Source of the DNA: Aplectana chamaeleonis
Taxonomy: Eukaryota > Nematoda > Chromadorea > Rhabditida > Cosmocercidae
NCBI GenBank assembly: GCA_029168955.1
Contig: JAPDOI010001871.1
Span: forward strand, 1 to 64,000
Length of the DNA stretch: 64,000 nt
Direction: 5' to 3'
Shown here piece by piece: positions 24,262-35,700 of this stretch (position 1 is the stretch's first letter; each line of letters opens with the position of its first letter). Below the pieces are notes generated by a model, which worked only from the letters and a program-made list of their open reading frames with translations, did not search any database and had not been told where the DNA came from. The position numbers and the translations under genes were made by a program.

Positions 24262-24437
24262 CCAGTTCGCTTATGTTTTTAGCCATAGTTCAAGAGAGCT
24301 GATGTTCCGAACCGCTGGCGTACTTCGTTTGTAACTCCTATTATACAGAGGAAACTATCCACCAACTCTAGTGATTTCCGACCCATTATTATCGCCTCTA
24401 TTTTTCCTAGGTTGTTTGAGAAGGTGCTGCGGATAAG
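24262..24437 (+). pseudogene. LINE reverse-transcriptase fragment, right half
   Basis: After the LTR element the sequence reads FAYVFSHSS, then with a one-base slip ADVPNRWRTSFVTPIIQRK and SDFRPIIIASIFPRLFEKVL. This matches the conserved non-LTR reverse-transcriptase block (VP..W..S.VTPI.KK....NYRPISL.S...K.FEK.L) of CR1/Jockey/RTE-type LINEs. It is truncated at about 24,437 and lacks the catalytic FADD box. Confidence 0.8.
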
Positions 24438-24663
24438 AAAAATTGGTCACTCACATTTTCCGTGGGCCTTTATTAAAGCATGTTTTGATAATTATAAGTA
24501 TTGGACACAGCACTGATAATCCGTTTTCCAAATCCCCTAAATTCCCCAGAGGTTAACAGGAGATTTCAAAAAGTAGGGATTTTCATAGCTTTGCGAATAG
24601 AAGAGGGTACACGAATGGCAATTTCTTGAGCAGTACAACAAAAATTGTCTGTGATTGAGCTTA

Positions 24664-25155
24664 AAAGTTTTTCTAGGGGTTGTTTTGGGTGCCGATTACG
24701 AATCTGGGGCCCAGTTGCCAATATTCAAAAATGCCGTCTCATTTGGTCCGAAGCTTCAAAAAGGGGGAAATTTCGCTGCCCATCAGCGACTTTTGACGAT
24801 GTCGAGAATGCTACTATGAAATCTTCACAAAACTTTTAGGGGTTATTTGGGTTGCCTAACATAAATCTGTTGTCGGTTTATCGATTATCCTTAGATTATG
24901 CTATGTGTCGAAGGGTTTACGATAGCTCGGTCAAAATCTCAGGATTGAATCAAAATTTCTTTGTGGGTGATATTTGGGACGCTGAACACGAAATTGAGGT
25001 CCAATTTCCGATTTTCGAAATTTGAAGGTAAATAACGCCAGCTAAAAGGCATTTTGCCTGCCGTAACCTACAAAAACTTTATGTCTGGCGGAAAATAGAC
25101 CTCAGAGCCGTGTTCAGCCCCCTAAATAACCCGCAGTTGAAAGTTTTGAGCCGAA
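24664..25155. repeat. Four diverged copies of a GGGTTATTTGGG-type repeat
   Basis: Related stretches start at about 24,664, 24,827 and 24,955 (AAACTTTT..GGGGTTATTTGGG..GCC....ACGAATCTGGGG). A fourth, inverted copy lies at about 25,090-25,150 (complement reads GGGTTATTTAGGGGGCTGAA). Spacing is 130-165 bp. Highly diverged; no coding. Confidence 0.5.
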
Positions 25156-25456
25156 TTCGAAAACATTTCTCTGAACACCCCGAAAATTCCCTTATAGGTG
25201 GCACCCTTACCCTTTTCTGAACCAACGAAAATGTCATTTTTCTTGAATCCCCACAGCCATTTAGGGAATTTGAATCATCTATGTACTGTCACAAACCTAC
25301 AGCTCAGATTAAAATTACAACTTTAAATTGAACTTCGAACTAAACGCCGCAGACAACGGCGATACAGGTTGTTCTCTGCGAAAGGCGGAGAAACTATTTT
25401 TTTATTTGAAATTTGTCAACACTCCGTGAAATCTCAAAAATCATCAATCAGCATGT

Positions 25457-26099
25457 ATATTCCCTCTATTTGGGAGTGCACAAGTCCCCCCCTCTTCACC
25501 CGCACTCGCTGTTACAGTAATGCAACACTGCGGCGCGGTCTGTGGTGGGCACGTTCTCTCCCACCATATGCGACAGGCATCGACTTTCGCATGACCACCG
25601 GTCATTCGTCCGCATGACCGGCGATCATGCTCAGAGAAAGTGACTTTTTGAAATTTTTTCGCCGTCTTATGTTGTTTCGATTATAATTTAAATGTCGTCA
25701 TGGGATGTGGGTAAATGACCCATGGATTTGAAACAGTAGATAAATGTTCAGAAAGAAAGATTTTTTTTGGTAAAAAACAGAGAACAGATGTTTTCTCAAT
25801 TTCTTGGTAGCGCGAAGGATTGTGTAAAGCTTCATGTACACCCTAACCTTTAGCCAATACGATGACATTTGAATTGTCACCGAAACAACTGAAAACGGCA
25901 AAGAAAAAATTGAAAAAAACTCACCGTCTCTGAGCATGATCGCCGGTCATACGGACGACTGGATGGTGGTCATGCGGAAGTCGATGCCTGTCGCATGGGG
26001 TGGGGAGAACGGGCTCACCTCATACCGTGGTGCATTACTGTAGCAGCGTGTGCGGGTGAAAAGGGGGGCTTGTGCACTCCCGAAGAAAGGCAGTATATT
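25457..26099. mobile_element. 640-bp element with terminal inverted repeats over 250 bp
   Basis: The left arm (TTTGGGAGTGCACAAG, GCGACAGGCATCGACTTTCG, CCGGCGATCATGCTCAGAGA) is matched by the complement of the right arm (CTTGTGCACTCCCGAAG and TCTCTGAGCATGATCGCCGG). Arms extend to about 25,720 and 25,860, leaving a short AT-rich centre. No transposase and no clear target duplication. Confidence 0.8.
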
Positions 26100-26307
26100 C
26101 GGATGAAAATCCTAACTTGCGCGCAAAATTCAATTCCATTTGTGCACATCAGGTCATATATTCGACGCCATGTCCCATGTGCGCTGTGTCTGCCAGACTT
26201 AAGCCCATATGTGTATGTATGTGTGAGCATGTGTGTATGTATGTGCACGTATGTATATAGCCTAGATCCCTCATTTTGAGCCGGTCGAGATAAGTCTTAT
26301 ATGATCT

Positions 26308-26471
26308 AGTTCCGCAATCGCGTTCAGGCCGCAAAGTCTCATTATCACAAGCGTAGAAGCGAAGCGGTTGTTTTGAGAATGATTTCTTAATTTTAATAGT
26401 TGAATTTTTTAAGAGCGACCGCTTCGCTTCTACGATTGAGATAACGAGGACTGGAACGCGATTGCGGAACT
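26308..26471. mobile_element. Foldback MITE of about 164 bp
   Basis: AGTTCCGCAATCGCGTTC at the left is matched by GAACGCGATTGCGGAACT at the right. The inner arm GCGTAGAAGCGAAGCGGTTG pairs with CGACCGCTTCGCTTCTACG. A short AT-rich loop separates the arms. Confidence 0.85.
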
Positions 26472-26664
26472 GAACTATAGCGCTTCCGATGTCAAACTCT
26501 CCTTATCACTATTATATTCTGGCATGACCAGCCGTCCCGCTGCTTACGCCGCTCGGACCCATCCGAGCGACCTATGTAGGCTATATGCATGTGTGTAGAT
26601 GTGAGTATGTGGGTGTATGTCGGTCGGCCTCTTTTCTGGCGGGCTGCAGCCGATCGGACAACTA

Positions 26665-26809
26665 ACATCGGCACGGATCATGAAGAGACTTTGCGTTCAC
26701 TGTCGAAGGTTGGCGCAAACTCGGTGCACCTATGTTGAAGCATATGGCGCCAAGTTTGGGCCAACCTTCAAACGTGAACGCGAAGTCTCTTCACGATCCA
26801 TGCCGACAT
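26665..26809. mobile_element. Palindromic MITE, family 1 copy 2
   Basis: Begins ACATCGGCACGGATCATGAA and ends TTCACGATCCATGCCGACAT. The inner arm GAAGAGACTTTGCGTTCACT is identical to copies 1 and 4. Foldback through GCATATGGC. Confidence 0.85.
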
Positions 26810-28690
26810 TATGACAGGGGCCTTGGACGTGGTGTGCACTTCCACCGGCGAGTGGCTTGGCCAAATGTGAAGCAGTGGGGCGCGCCACTCAAGCATCCAC
26901 GCCGTTCCGCTTTGTAAGCGGGCAGCGTCAAAACAAGACGGTAGCGTTTGACTGCTATCTTGTGTTTGCTGAAGTCGGGATATTGATCCTAATCATGACT
27001 TTCACACATCCTGGGCTTCTCAGGTAATCGCGGTGTTCGCGAAAAATAGGGAAATCGCGGAGGTGTAGATGACGAGTATACTCGTCCGCGTGTACATTAA
27101 CGCTTTCTCGGCGTCAAATCTAAAACTCAAAATCCACATATTACATAGGAAATCGTGCGATGCGCAATGTCACGCTCTGGAATTCGGTTTGAACTAACGT
27201 AGGAAGCCTGATTCCCTCTGGTATACAGCGCCCGTGCAAAAGTATAGGTCCACTCTAAATTTCGCATTTTCGCTAAATTACGATTCGCTTTTTCACGAAA
27301 CTGCAAAATTCAGTTACGCACAGCTCCGTGTCCACGGTGGATATCGTCTCCCTAATTTCGTCGAAAAGTTTGAGACCAAAGTCATTGGTCCATTGTCGAA
27401 AATGCCCAGGTGGTATGGGTTGCGCGCAAAACAAGTTCGCTTCATGAATCCTGCATGGTGCATATTATATTTGAATCAAAATTATTCAGCAAAAAAAAAG
27501 GATAAGCTCAAGTGTCCATGTTTGGTCTTCTTGAAACCTGGGCATTTGTTCTGATGCTTTGTTACTTCTGTGCCTGACAGGTTTTTAGGATGGAACTTTT
27601 ATTGGCCGAACGTTTTCACAATCCATCGTTTTCAAAGGCCTAAATAGTCCCAAGCCGAATCTGTGATTAATCCAAAGCGGTCCAAACTAGGAGTAAGGAG
27701 TAAAACCACACTCTAGACTCAGAAGATTGTGCAAGGTCTGTCGAGTGGGGGATCAAGCGGATGTTAGTTTAGCTTAACACCCAGAGACCAGCGCTAGGTG
27801 TTCTTTTTCTTCTCATCATCTTGATTCTTCTTCTCACCCGTCCAGCCTGACATTAGTTTCTCTTTCAACTCGCTTGCCTCCCGCGTCGTCAGGCCGCTAT
27901 CCAGTCTTCTGACCCGCCACTCGACAGCCGTCGCGACTTCGTCTGCGAGGTCAACTCACCCAAATTCGACCAGCTAGTTTCTCCCTGCTTCTTTGGCGCC
28001 AAAATAGAAATGGGACATACTGCCCTACATGTATTTTGTCCAATATAAATGTGACGTGAGAAGCACTGAGAAGCTAAAGCTGACAGAGTGGTAAAGGGTT
28101 TCCTGCACGCTGCGACGTTAAGATGAAAGGTGTTCTTTCACGCGAACACTTGACGTCCTTCAGGTTTCGCCAATGCACAACTCGTTGCAGGTTAAACACT
28201 GAAGGCGGTATATCACTCCCTTCTGGGTGCAGTCTCCAACTCTACCATTTGGACAAATTAAGCAGCTTGTCATAGCGCAAGATCTGTCATAGAGTCGGTT
28301 TCGGACTAGCTAGCGTTTCAAGTTCTTTGTTAGAGTATATACCAGGATGACGTCATTAGCTAAATCCGCTCGGGCATAAACTCAAGTATTTTGGTAGGCG
28401 CAGTCACCAGGGAAGGGCCACGAATTTTGCTGACGAATTTCCGATGTCCGATGGTTTTTGACGTTTCGATTTTCGAATCGCAAAATTGGGAAGGTTGTCC
28501 CGATTTCCGAAAATCAGAAAAAAAAATTCGCTCATCCCTGCTGCTGGATGGTCCGCAGCCACATGTTTCACGGTCACCCTTACTACTAACACACTTTCAT
28601 TACTTTTGTGATACCCTGAAGACATTACGACAGCAAACGTTGTGGTCAAGTGCTTCTAAAAAAATTCCCATCAATTTCCGTTTGTCTCAC
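26810..28690. other. Intergenic, nothing firmly recognised
   Basis: Contains a pyrimidine-rich stretch at 27,800-27,990 and a dispersed-repeat segment at about 27,250-27,325. Open frames here have no recognisable motifs. Confidence 0.4.
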
Positions 28691-28968
28691 AGGCCTCTAT
28701 CATAGTTGGCCGATCGACTGCAAACCACCCGGTCAATAACCATAAGGCCCGTTGTTGCAGACCCAACCGATGTGCACATGAAATAGAGTGAGAACTGTAT
28801 AATATCACTGAATTCATTGCACATATCGTCAATCTCTGGATGGGGAAAGTCGCAACGCTGCCATGACAGCTTCATCATAAAAGTCGAGCGATTGCTTTTA
28901 GAAAAACATACTGGAATAAATGGGGAAGCAATCGCTCCGCTCCCAAGATAGCATAATAATAGCTGCAT
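28691..28968 (-). CDS. Nematode chemoreceptor-like (7TM) exon, partial
   Basis: The minus-strand frame reads MMKLSWQRCDFPHPEIDDMC and on to GLMVIDRVVCSRSANYDRG. The spacing of Cys residues, a hydrophobic stretch (IIQFSLYFMCTSVGSATTGL) and a closing DRVV...NYD resemble the TM2-TM3 region of nematode serpentine receptors of the Sra/Srb group, where an ERxIA..YE motif ends TM3. A possible acceptor (TTTATTCCAG before position 28,910) and a donor (GTGAGA after 28,691) bound an exon of 220 nt; the frame is also open upstream to 28,968. No other exons of a seven-helix receptor were found nearby, so this may be a fragment. It lies next to, and divergent from, the sulfotransferase-like gene. Confidence 0.4.
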
Positions 28969-28982
28969 CGCGGCTCCTTAGA

Positions 28983-29154
28983 GATAGGATCCAAGCCATA
29001 TGTCATACATATCGACAGCGTCGGCCTCACCAGCTGTTTTTCAATCTTCCTCGTCCAAGTGCTGTATACGTATCGATCTACTATGACTGAGACCATAGAT
29101 TACTGGGCAGCGATAGGCGATAGATTTGATCATATTCCCAAATCGGAAGAAAAT
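28983..29154 (+). CDS. Candidate 5' exon of the sulfotransferase-like gene
   Basis: Open frame preceded by CTCCTTAG and ending at donor AAAAT/GTGAGC. It encodes a hydrophobic stretch (GLTSCFSIFLVQVLYTY) that could be the signal-anchor of a Golgi type II enzyme, followed by DRFDHIPKSEEN. It ends in phase 0, matching the phase-0 acceptor at 29,590. There is no start codon in the exon. Placement rests on phase and hydrophobicity only. Confidence 0.3.
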
Positions 29155-29589
29155 GTGAGCGCTTCTATATGCTTGAGATTTGGCACCTCAATAACGCCAG
29201 ATAAACGAAAGTAAGGATACGGATGCAAGTTTTCCAGACATTTACCAGAGCCGTTCTCGCATTATTTCGAAAGAAGGCCCGAGAATATCGGTGACGATAC
29301 GTTTTTAAACAGACAACCTCTACACCTGAACAAGTCTATCGCGACAGGTTCCACATGTCGCGAAAGCTTGAATACGGGAACCTCTGTTGCCTCTCTGTTT
29401 CCTGGAAACTGGGGACCCTTGAGTTATGTGCTCACATGTAAGAATGAGTTTACGCTCCGGAAGTAGGTGCGTCTCGAGAGAGGGGTGCAACGAAAGAAAC
29501 GCGCTAGAGCGTACACCTCTGTGTTGAAGTTTTCAAGAGATTAACAGGAAGTTTTTTTTTTCAATGTGGTAGTGCTACCATTCTTTTAG

Positions 29590-29774
29590 ATCACACGATG
29601 GCCTCAGCGCATCTCCTATTGCCCAATACCGAAAAACATGTCGACAGTGATTACTGCGATCATTTGTTGGTTATACAGTGAGGAATTCAGGAAAAGCAAC
29701 AGAACTCTGACAAACGATCACAAGAGGCGGGTCCGAACAGATAACCACTTGCTCATAATATAAGCATCAGATTG
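29590..29774 (+). CDS. Sulfotransferase-like exon with the 5'-PAPS motif
   Basis: The acceptor CATTCTTTTAG opens phase 0: ITRWPQRISYCPIPKNMST, then VITAIICWLYSEEFRKSNRT and LTNDHKRR. The CxIPKNMST box is the phosphosulfate-binding loop. The frame meets TAA at 29,761-29,763. Comparison with the family suggests the true junction lies just after KRR (about 29,729), joining to FCYHKN of the next exon, but the sequence there is GG/GTCC instead of a clean GT donor in phase. Confidence 0.65.
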
Positions 29775-32700
29775 GTAAGCCGTTTGGGAGCAAACGGGCG
29801 ATGCTTGATGGCAACGACCCGCATGACCCTGTTGTACTGTTCTCTCGACTAACACAATTACAACCAAGTGCTCCTTGCGGCATGTACCAGGTTGTTCAAT
29901 GAGTTTTGTCGTTTGATACGAGAGGGTGTTGCTAATAGCCCGAAATTTTTTCGTTTTGTTGGCACACTTCATATAAACGTAAGCGAAGTTTCATTTCAAT
30001 CTGTCAATTCATTCTTTGCTTTACAAGCCATTTAGTGTCGCCGTGTCACAGCAATGGAAAAAATTGAATATCGTGCAGTGATAAAATTCTCATTTTTGTA
30101 GGTGCAAAAGAAAGATGGGTTGCTGAGTTTGAAGGCACCGTCCACGACGAAATATGGTTGTCGGGTTTTCCGTTGAATATGGAGCTCAGAGGCCTACTGA
30201 GACAATCGTGCCAGAAAGAGCAGCGAAAAATGCCCGAAAAACTGCTTTTCTACCAGAACAGGATCACTTTTGTGACGTTTCATTACTGGCATTAGAAGAA
30301 TTGACCGGTTCGGAGGAGTGAAGTGTTCAATGTAATAAACGTGATAAACGTGATAACCTGTTGTTTTCCTTTCTTCCTTGTGACAAGGGATCGACCCGGA
30401 GGCCGGCCTCCAAACCCAGGAAGCCGTTTTGAGGTGGCGACAACTTCATTCGGAGGCAATTTCAGAACTCCAAAGTTTGTGAATGACTTTGTGAAGACCC
30501 ACCAGTAAAGATTTAAAAAAACTGGAAAACGGTTTTCATCGTGTACGATGCCTTTAACATGGTCGTACAAGCCTTGAAGACGATCCACGTGAAGGACGTC
30601 CAAAAAGCGCATCAACACCATAAATCATAGCCAAAATGCAGGATATTGTTTTGGAAGATCATTGGTTGACTGAGAGAGATTTAGTAGAGGCTCTACACAT
30701 CTCATTAGGCAGCGCGAGCCATATTTTAAGTGAAATTTTGGGTTTTAGAAAGCTGTGTGCACAATGGGTGCCGCATCCGCTAACAAGGGAACAAAAACAT
30801 ATTTGAATGCGACTTTCTCAGCAACATTTGGAGCGTTTTGAAAATGATAAAGTGGATTTTATGCGTCGATTCATCATTTTGGATGAGACTTAAGTCTATC
30901 ACCATGATCCTGAATCAAAACAAGAGGCTAAAGATTGGTGCGAACCTACTCCGCCAACGCGTAGCTAGATGCCTCACACGGAAACCAGAGATGCCCATGG
31001 TTTCGGAGGCATCTAGTCTAATTTTGACACGAGAATTTACGTAAATTACGGAAAGTTTAGCCTCGGTGAAATTTTAGCTACAGCGCCCGCATATTCTACG
31101 TAAATTCTCGCTACAGCACCCGCATATTCTACGCTTATTCCCGTTGCAGCACTCGGTCGGTCGACCCAGCCAGTCTTGATCCGTACTAGATAGGCGGTCT
31201 CAGCTGTGGTCGACCTATCGCCGTTTCTTCCCCACGGCCTGCAGCATCCCAGCGGCCAAAATAATCCCTAGCAAGGTCTTCCAGAGAGCGACACGGGGTC
31301 ACCCTCCACGATTGCTCACGGAGTGTCAAGTTATCCGTGGGTTGACTGGGCCAACACTGTTCGAACGGCTGCGTTTCGCGTAGCCAGTTCGTGTTTGAAA
31401 CATTTCAACAGGCTGTTACTAAATCCGTAGATTCTTGCTACAAAATTATAGCAAGAATATACGGGTTTAGAGTCAGAGAGTTCAATGTTTCGAATTTAGC
31501 CTTCGTTTTTACGTAGAATACGCGCAGAATTCGCACCCTTGTAGCCTCGAGAAAAGAATATGCGGGTTTTAGCTATCGTAGCCAAAACCCGTAATTTACC
31601 GCTACATGGAATGGGGCGGCGTATCAGGCCGCTCCATCGAAGGCATTTAGCTACGCGTTGGCAGAGTAGTTGTTCGGCTTGGAAACGAGTTCGTGTCCGG
31701 AAATGGGCCAAGAAGGTTATGGCATCAGTTTTTTGGGATGCGAAAAAAATTTTATTTGTGGATTACTTGCAAACTGGTAAAACATTTAGTTCTGAATATT
31801 ATTGAAACCTTTTGGACCAGTTGGAGGTAAAAATTTGTGAAAAAAGACCTGGTTTGCAAAAGAAAAAAATCCTTTTTCATCAGGACAATGCACCGTGTCA
31901 CAAGAGCACTTTGGCAATGGCTAAAATTCATGAATTAATGTTCGAATTGTTGGAGCATCCACCGTATTCACTTGGCCCCCAGCGACTTCCATTTGTTCCC
32001 AGAACTCGCAAAATTTTTGCGAGGCAAGTGTTTTCCATCAATAGAAAAGGTTATAACGGCTGTTGAGGCGTATTTTGCAGACCTTCCTGTTTCTCACTTA
32101 AGGGATGGGATCCACAGATTGAAGGATCGTTGAAGCAAGTGTATTAATTTTCAGGGAGATGATACTGAATAATAAAATGTATTTTGTACAATAAAAATGT
32201 GTTTTCTTTATCGAACGACAAAACTTATTGAACAACCTGGTTTGCCTATGAAACAACTGTCGCTGTCACTGCGTCAGTGAATCAATCCGAAAAATTGTTG
32301 AATGGTATATGAAGGGATACCAGTATTGTTTTTCCATCATATCCCTGTGAAAAGTTACCAATACTTTCCAGCAGCGGGAACAGTGTACATACCAGCGGGC
32401 TTAAAACAAACTATGTAATATTCTTTCTGTTCAGGTTCTGCTATCATAAGAATGGACTGCATTCATTCAATCAGGTGAAGAAGCTGGATCGCCCTGGTGA
32501 TAAAATGGTCAACTTCGCTATGGTCCGCGAACCGGAAGAACGCTTCCTCAGCGGATTTCTCTTCATGTGTTCCCCGTGAGTAGCTGAGGAATATATCAAG
32601 GTGTCTGCATGCATGAACGCATTCTGTGGATAAAGTGCGAAACCTGATGCATTGGCCCAGCCAACCCGATAGGGACCGTGCATTTCGTACTTGAAGCTCC

Positions 32701-35700
32701 CATTGCGTTTGCGGTGTGCCCATTTTTGTACGCGGCAGCGCAAGGTGCGTTTAGGCCGGGATCATACTTCTAGCAAAGAGCGACGCGACGCGATGTTTAC
32801 CATCATTATCGACCGAAAGTCGATATGCCTGACATACGCTGTTGACGGTCGCGGGAAGTACATATCATCCCGGCCTCACGGCAATCGATTTCGGAGGCGA
32901 CTTCATCATGTTTTTGTTTTTCGTTTTCTCACATTGCTATCGTTAGAACTGTCTCTGCCAACACGTAGCTAGATGCCTCCGAGGGCGCGGCCTGTAACGC
33001 CGCCCCATTCCATGTATAGCGAGAATTAACGGATTTTAGCTACGATAGCTAAAACCCGCATATTCTTGTGTCGAGGCTACAAGGGTGCAAATTCTACGGG
33101 TATTCTACGTAAAAACGAAGGCCAAATTCAATACATTGATCTCTCTGTCGCTAAACCCGTATATTCTCGCTATAATTTTGAAGCGAGAATCTACGGATTC
33201 TGCGACAGCCTGTGTTGAAATGCAATCTCAAACCCGCACTGGCTACGCGGAACGCAGGGATGCCGTTCGACCTGTGTTGGCCCAGTCATATCACGGAGTG
33301 ACTACTCGACACTGTGGCTGGCCGTGGAGGGTGACCCGGTGTAGCTCTCTGGGAGACCATGGTGAGGACAGTTTTGACCATTGGGATGCTGCCGGCCGTG
33401 GGGAAGAAACGACTGTGCGGTCGATATACTTAGTATCCGGATCACTCCTTTTTGGATATCCGAGATTCGGATAATCCGATATTTGAAAATTCGAAAAAAC
33501 GCATTATCTGAACCGATTCAATATCCGGGAAATTTAAAATCGGCATTATCTGAATCAAACCATTATCCGAAGGGTCGAAAATTTGGATAAAATCCGATAA
33601 AATTCGGATAAATATCCGATAATTTCTGGATAAAATCGGATAATTTTTGGATAAAGTCGGATAAAATTGCATTGGGCCACGCCCGTTTTCCTCCTTCCGA
33701 AATTGGAAGAGTCGTTACGGCGCGGAACAATGGGCGTGGTCAAGTGAGATTACAAAGTGGCTAGTTATTCAGTGTAGAAGTTTTTTTGCATAGTTGCTTT
33801 GCATATTTTTATTAGCTAGTTGTCCTGAAAAACCTGTGTATGGATAATACTGTGCCCCCCCCACGACGATAGAGTAATTGAAGGTTTTTTTTCATATTTT
33901 TGTTAATATGCATATATGAAGGCCGGACAACCCAGGGTCCGGTAAACGCGGCACGGAGGGCCGCGACCAGTTCGCCCAACCACCGCAGGCTGGTGGTGAA
34001 GTACTACTGTTCGCTGAATTATGGATGTTTTCAAAGGCTCGCCTTGAGTACCTGGTTTATGTTTCACCGTTTTGCCTCAACTTTGTTCCAAAAGTATCCG
34101 AAGTTATCCGAAATTATCCGACCGGATATCCGTATCCGAATCATTGGAAAAATGGCATTATCTGAATCAATCCATTATCCGAAAATTTAAAAAAGCGCGT
34201 TATCTGAATCGAACCAATATCCGAAAATTTAAAATCGGCATTATCCGAATCGATCCTATATCCGAAAAATTATCTTCGGATCACAAGTATAGCGGTCGAT
34301 CGCAGCTGGGATCGCTTTTCTAGTACGAATCAGGACTGGGTGGGTCGATCGAACGAGTGCTGTAAAGAGAATTTGCGTAGAGTATGCGGATCCGTCGCGA
34401 GCATTTCCGTAGAATATGCGGGCGCTGTAGCTAAAATTTCACCAACTGAGGCTAATCTTTCCGTAATTTACGTAAAATCTTGGGTCAAACTTAGACTAGA
34501 TGTCTCCGAAACCCTGGGCATCTTCGGTTTCCGTGTGAGGCATCTAGCTAGGCGCTGGCAGAGGTTGAGCAACAGGGAAAAGAGGTGTTAGCAGAACCCT
34601 AACCCGGTTTTCATGCTTTTGAGTAATTCCATTGAGAACAGGGGTGTGGAACGTTTAGCCCGAAAAGCTAGAGCGCAAACAGAGAAGAAGAAGGGTGGAA
34701 AACTACTTACAAATTGAGAATTAACGATAATGTTCAACACTTTTCAGTTCCATGTGTTATTTTTGCCATATCTAAGGCTCTTCATTCCTCAATTTTGTGT
34801 GATCCTTTTATTTGAAGACAGGAAGAAGAAATAGCTTCGTCTGCGTCTCTACCCCGACTTGGGCCTCAACTTCCGCTACCTGAGAGCAGCATTTATGGCA
34901 CGTCTAAGCGCGTGTACTATACCGCCCATATCACTCTAGTTTTTTTTAGGTTATGTAAATCCGCTCTGCCTGTAAAAGTGCTCCGCTTATGTTTCAAAGG
35001 TTAACAAACCATTTCCGCTGCCCTGTACTTACATCGCGACTGCGTAGCTTCACCGAGTGTGTTGCTCTAATCCACGGCTAATACGTTTCCTCCATGTAGC
35101 AGACATGATGGCACATGGTCAAAGAGGGAGATGTCTACCATTGGTCTTCTTTTACAGGAACAACACCGTCAACAGCACATGTGCCGGTTGTATTGATGAC
35201 ATCAAATGTGCTCTGGAGACCGCGCTAAGTCAGGCAAAGAGATATGCTGCTGGTGATCTGTCGGCTAGTTCATACCTGCTCTGGCACCTCGGACCTCAAA
35301 ACTGGTTAGTTAGGTTTTCAAAGAAAATTTCCCAAAAATACAAGTTTAATGTTCTTCCAGGCGATGTGACTTCCAGAAGAACATGAACCAAATGCGGATA
35401 TTCAAATACTCTCCCAAGGACCCACAAAAAGCACTAGCAGATCTTACTTCGGTGTTGGAAGGTGCTGTAATACGAAAATTACATATCACTAAGCGAGAGC
35501 GGTTAAAGGAAAAAGACCGAATGTGCACATAAATTTTCTCCAAAATCCCAATCGGGGTGGAGTGGGAAGTGGAGTAATCGACCAGTGTTAGAAGATATGT
35601 TAGACTGGTTTGGACGATAATGCCTTCACTGTGTACCTTTTAGAGTGAGGACTTTTTAAAAAGAGACCGAACGAACGAATATCGAATAAATTCGTTCATT

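Larger units (their letters stand above)
30054..32170 (+). pseudogene. Mariner transposase, broken
   Basis: The start MEKIEYRAVIKF at 30,054 is the usual mariner N-terminus. After a frameshift, KERWVAEF runs into the first insertion. It resumes with SLEDDPREGRPKSAST, then DIVLEDHWLTERDLVEALHI (helix-turn-helix region), LSEILGFRKLCAQWVPHPLT, the first catalytic motif LDET followed by a stop, HHDPESKQ, a second insertion, VMASVFWDAKKILFVDYL, and the second catalytic motif FHQDNAPCHKS. The third (YSPDLAPSD) is degraded to YSLGPQRLP. Several stops and frameshifts make it inactive. Mariner enzymes cut and paste DNA at TA sites. Confidence 0.92.
29887..32240 (+). mobile_element. Mariner transposon, interrupted twice
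   Basis: Ends CCAGGTTGTTCAATGAGTTT and, reversed, CCAGGTTGTTCAATAAGTTT; the left flank is TA, the right TT. Subtracting two inserted elements (about 422 and 718 bp) leaves about 1.2 kb, normal mariner size. The inner ends continue TTGTCGTTTGATA and complement, so terminal repeats are about 32 bp. Confidence 0.92.
29775..32434 (+). other. Intron of the sulfotransferase-like gene, filled by a mariner
   Basis: From donor GTAAGC at 29,775 to acceptor TTTCTGTTCAG at 32,434. Nearly all of it is the mariner element at 29,887-32,240 and the elements nested in it. Confidence 0.55.

Noticed and set aside
27234..27554. 106-codon frame as a sulfotransferase or other host exon
   Set aside because: Its start overlaps a dispersed repeat shared with 17.6 kb; no splice signals or motif.
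30323..30621. Open frames on both strands in the mariner region as host genes
   Set aside because: They lie in the family P insertion and in transposase remnants.
35098..35157. Upstream acceptor for the Cys-rich sulfotransferase exon (CTCCATGTAG)
   Set aside because: Out of phase with the preceding exon; the TTTTACAG at 35,157 is in phase and more typical.
35462..35532. Ending the sulfotransferase gene at TAA 35,530
   Set aside because: Lacks the family C-terminus, which is found in phase at 39,426 and 39,639. Kept only as an alternative.
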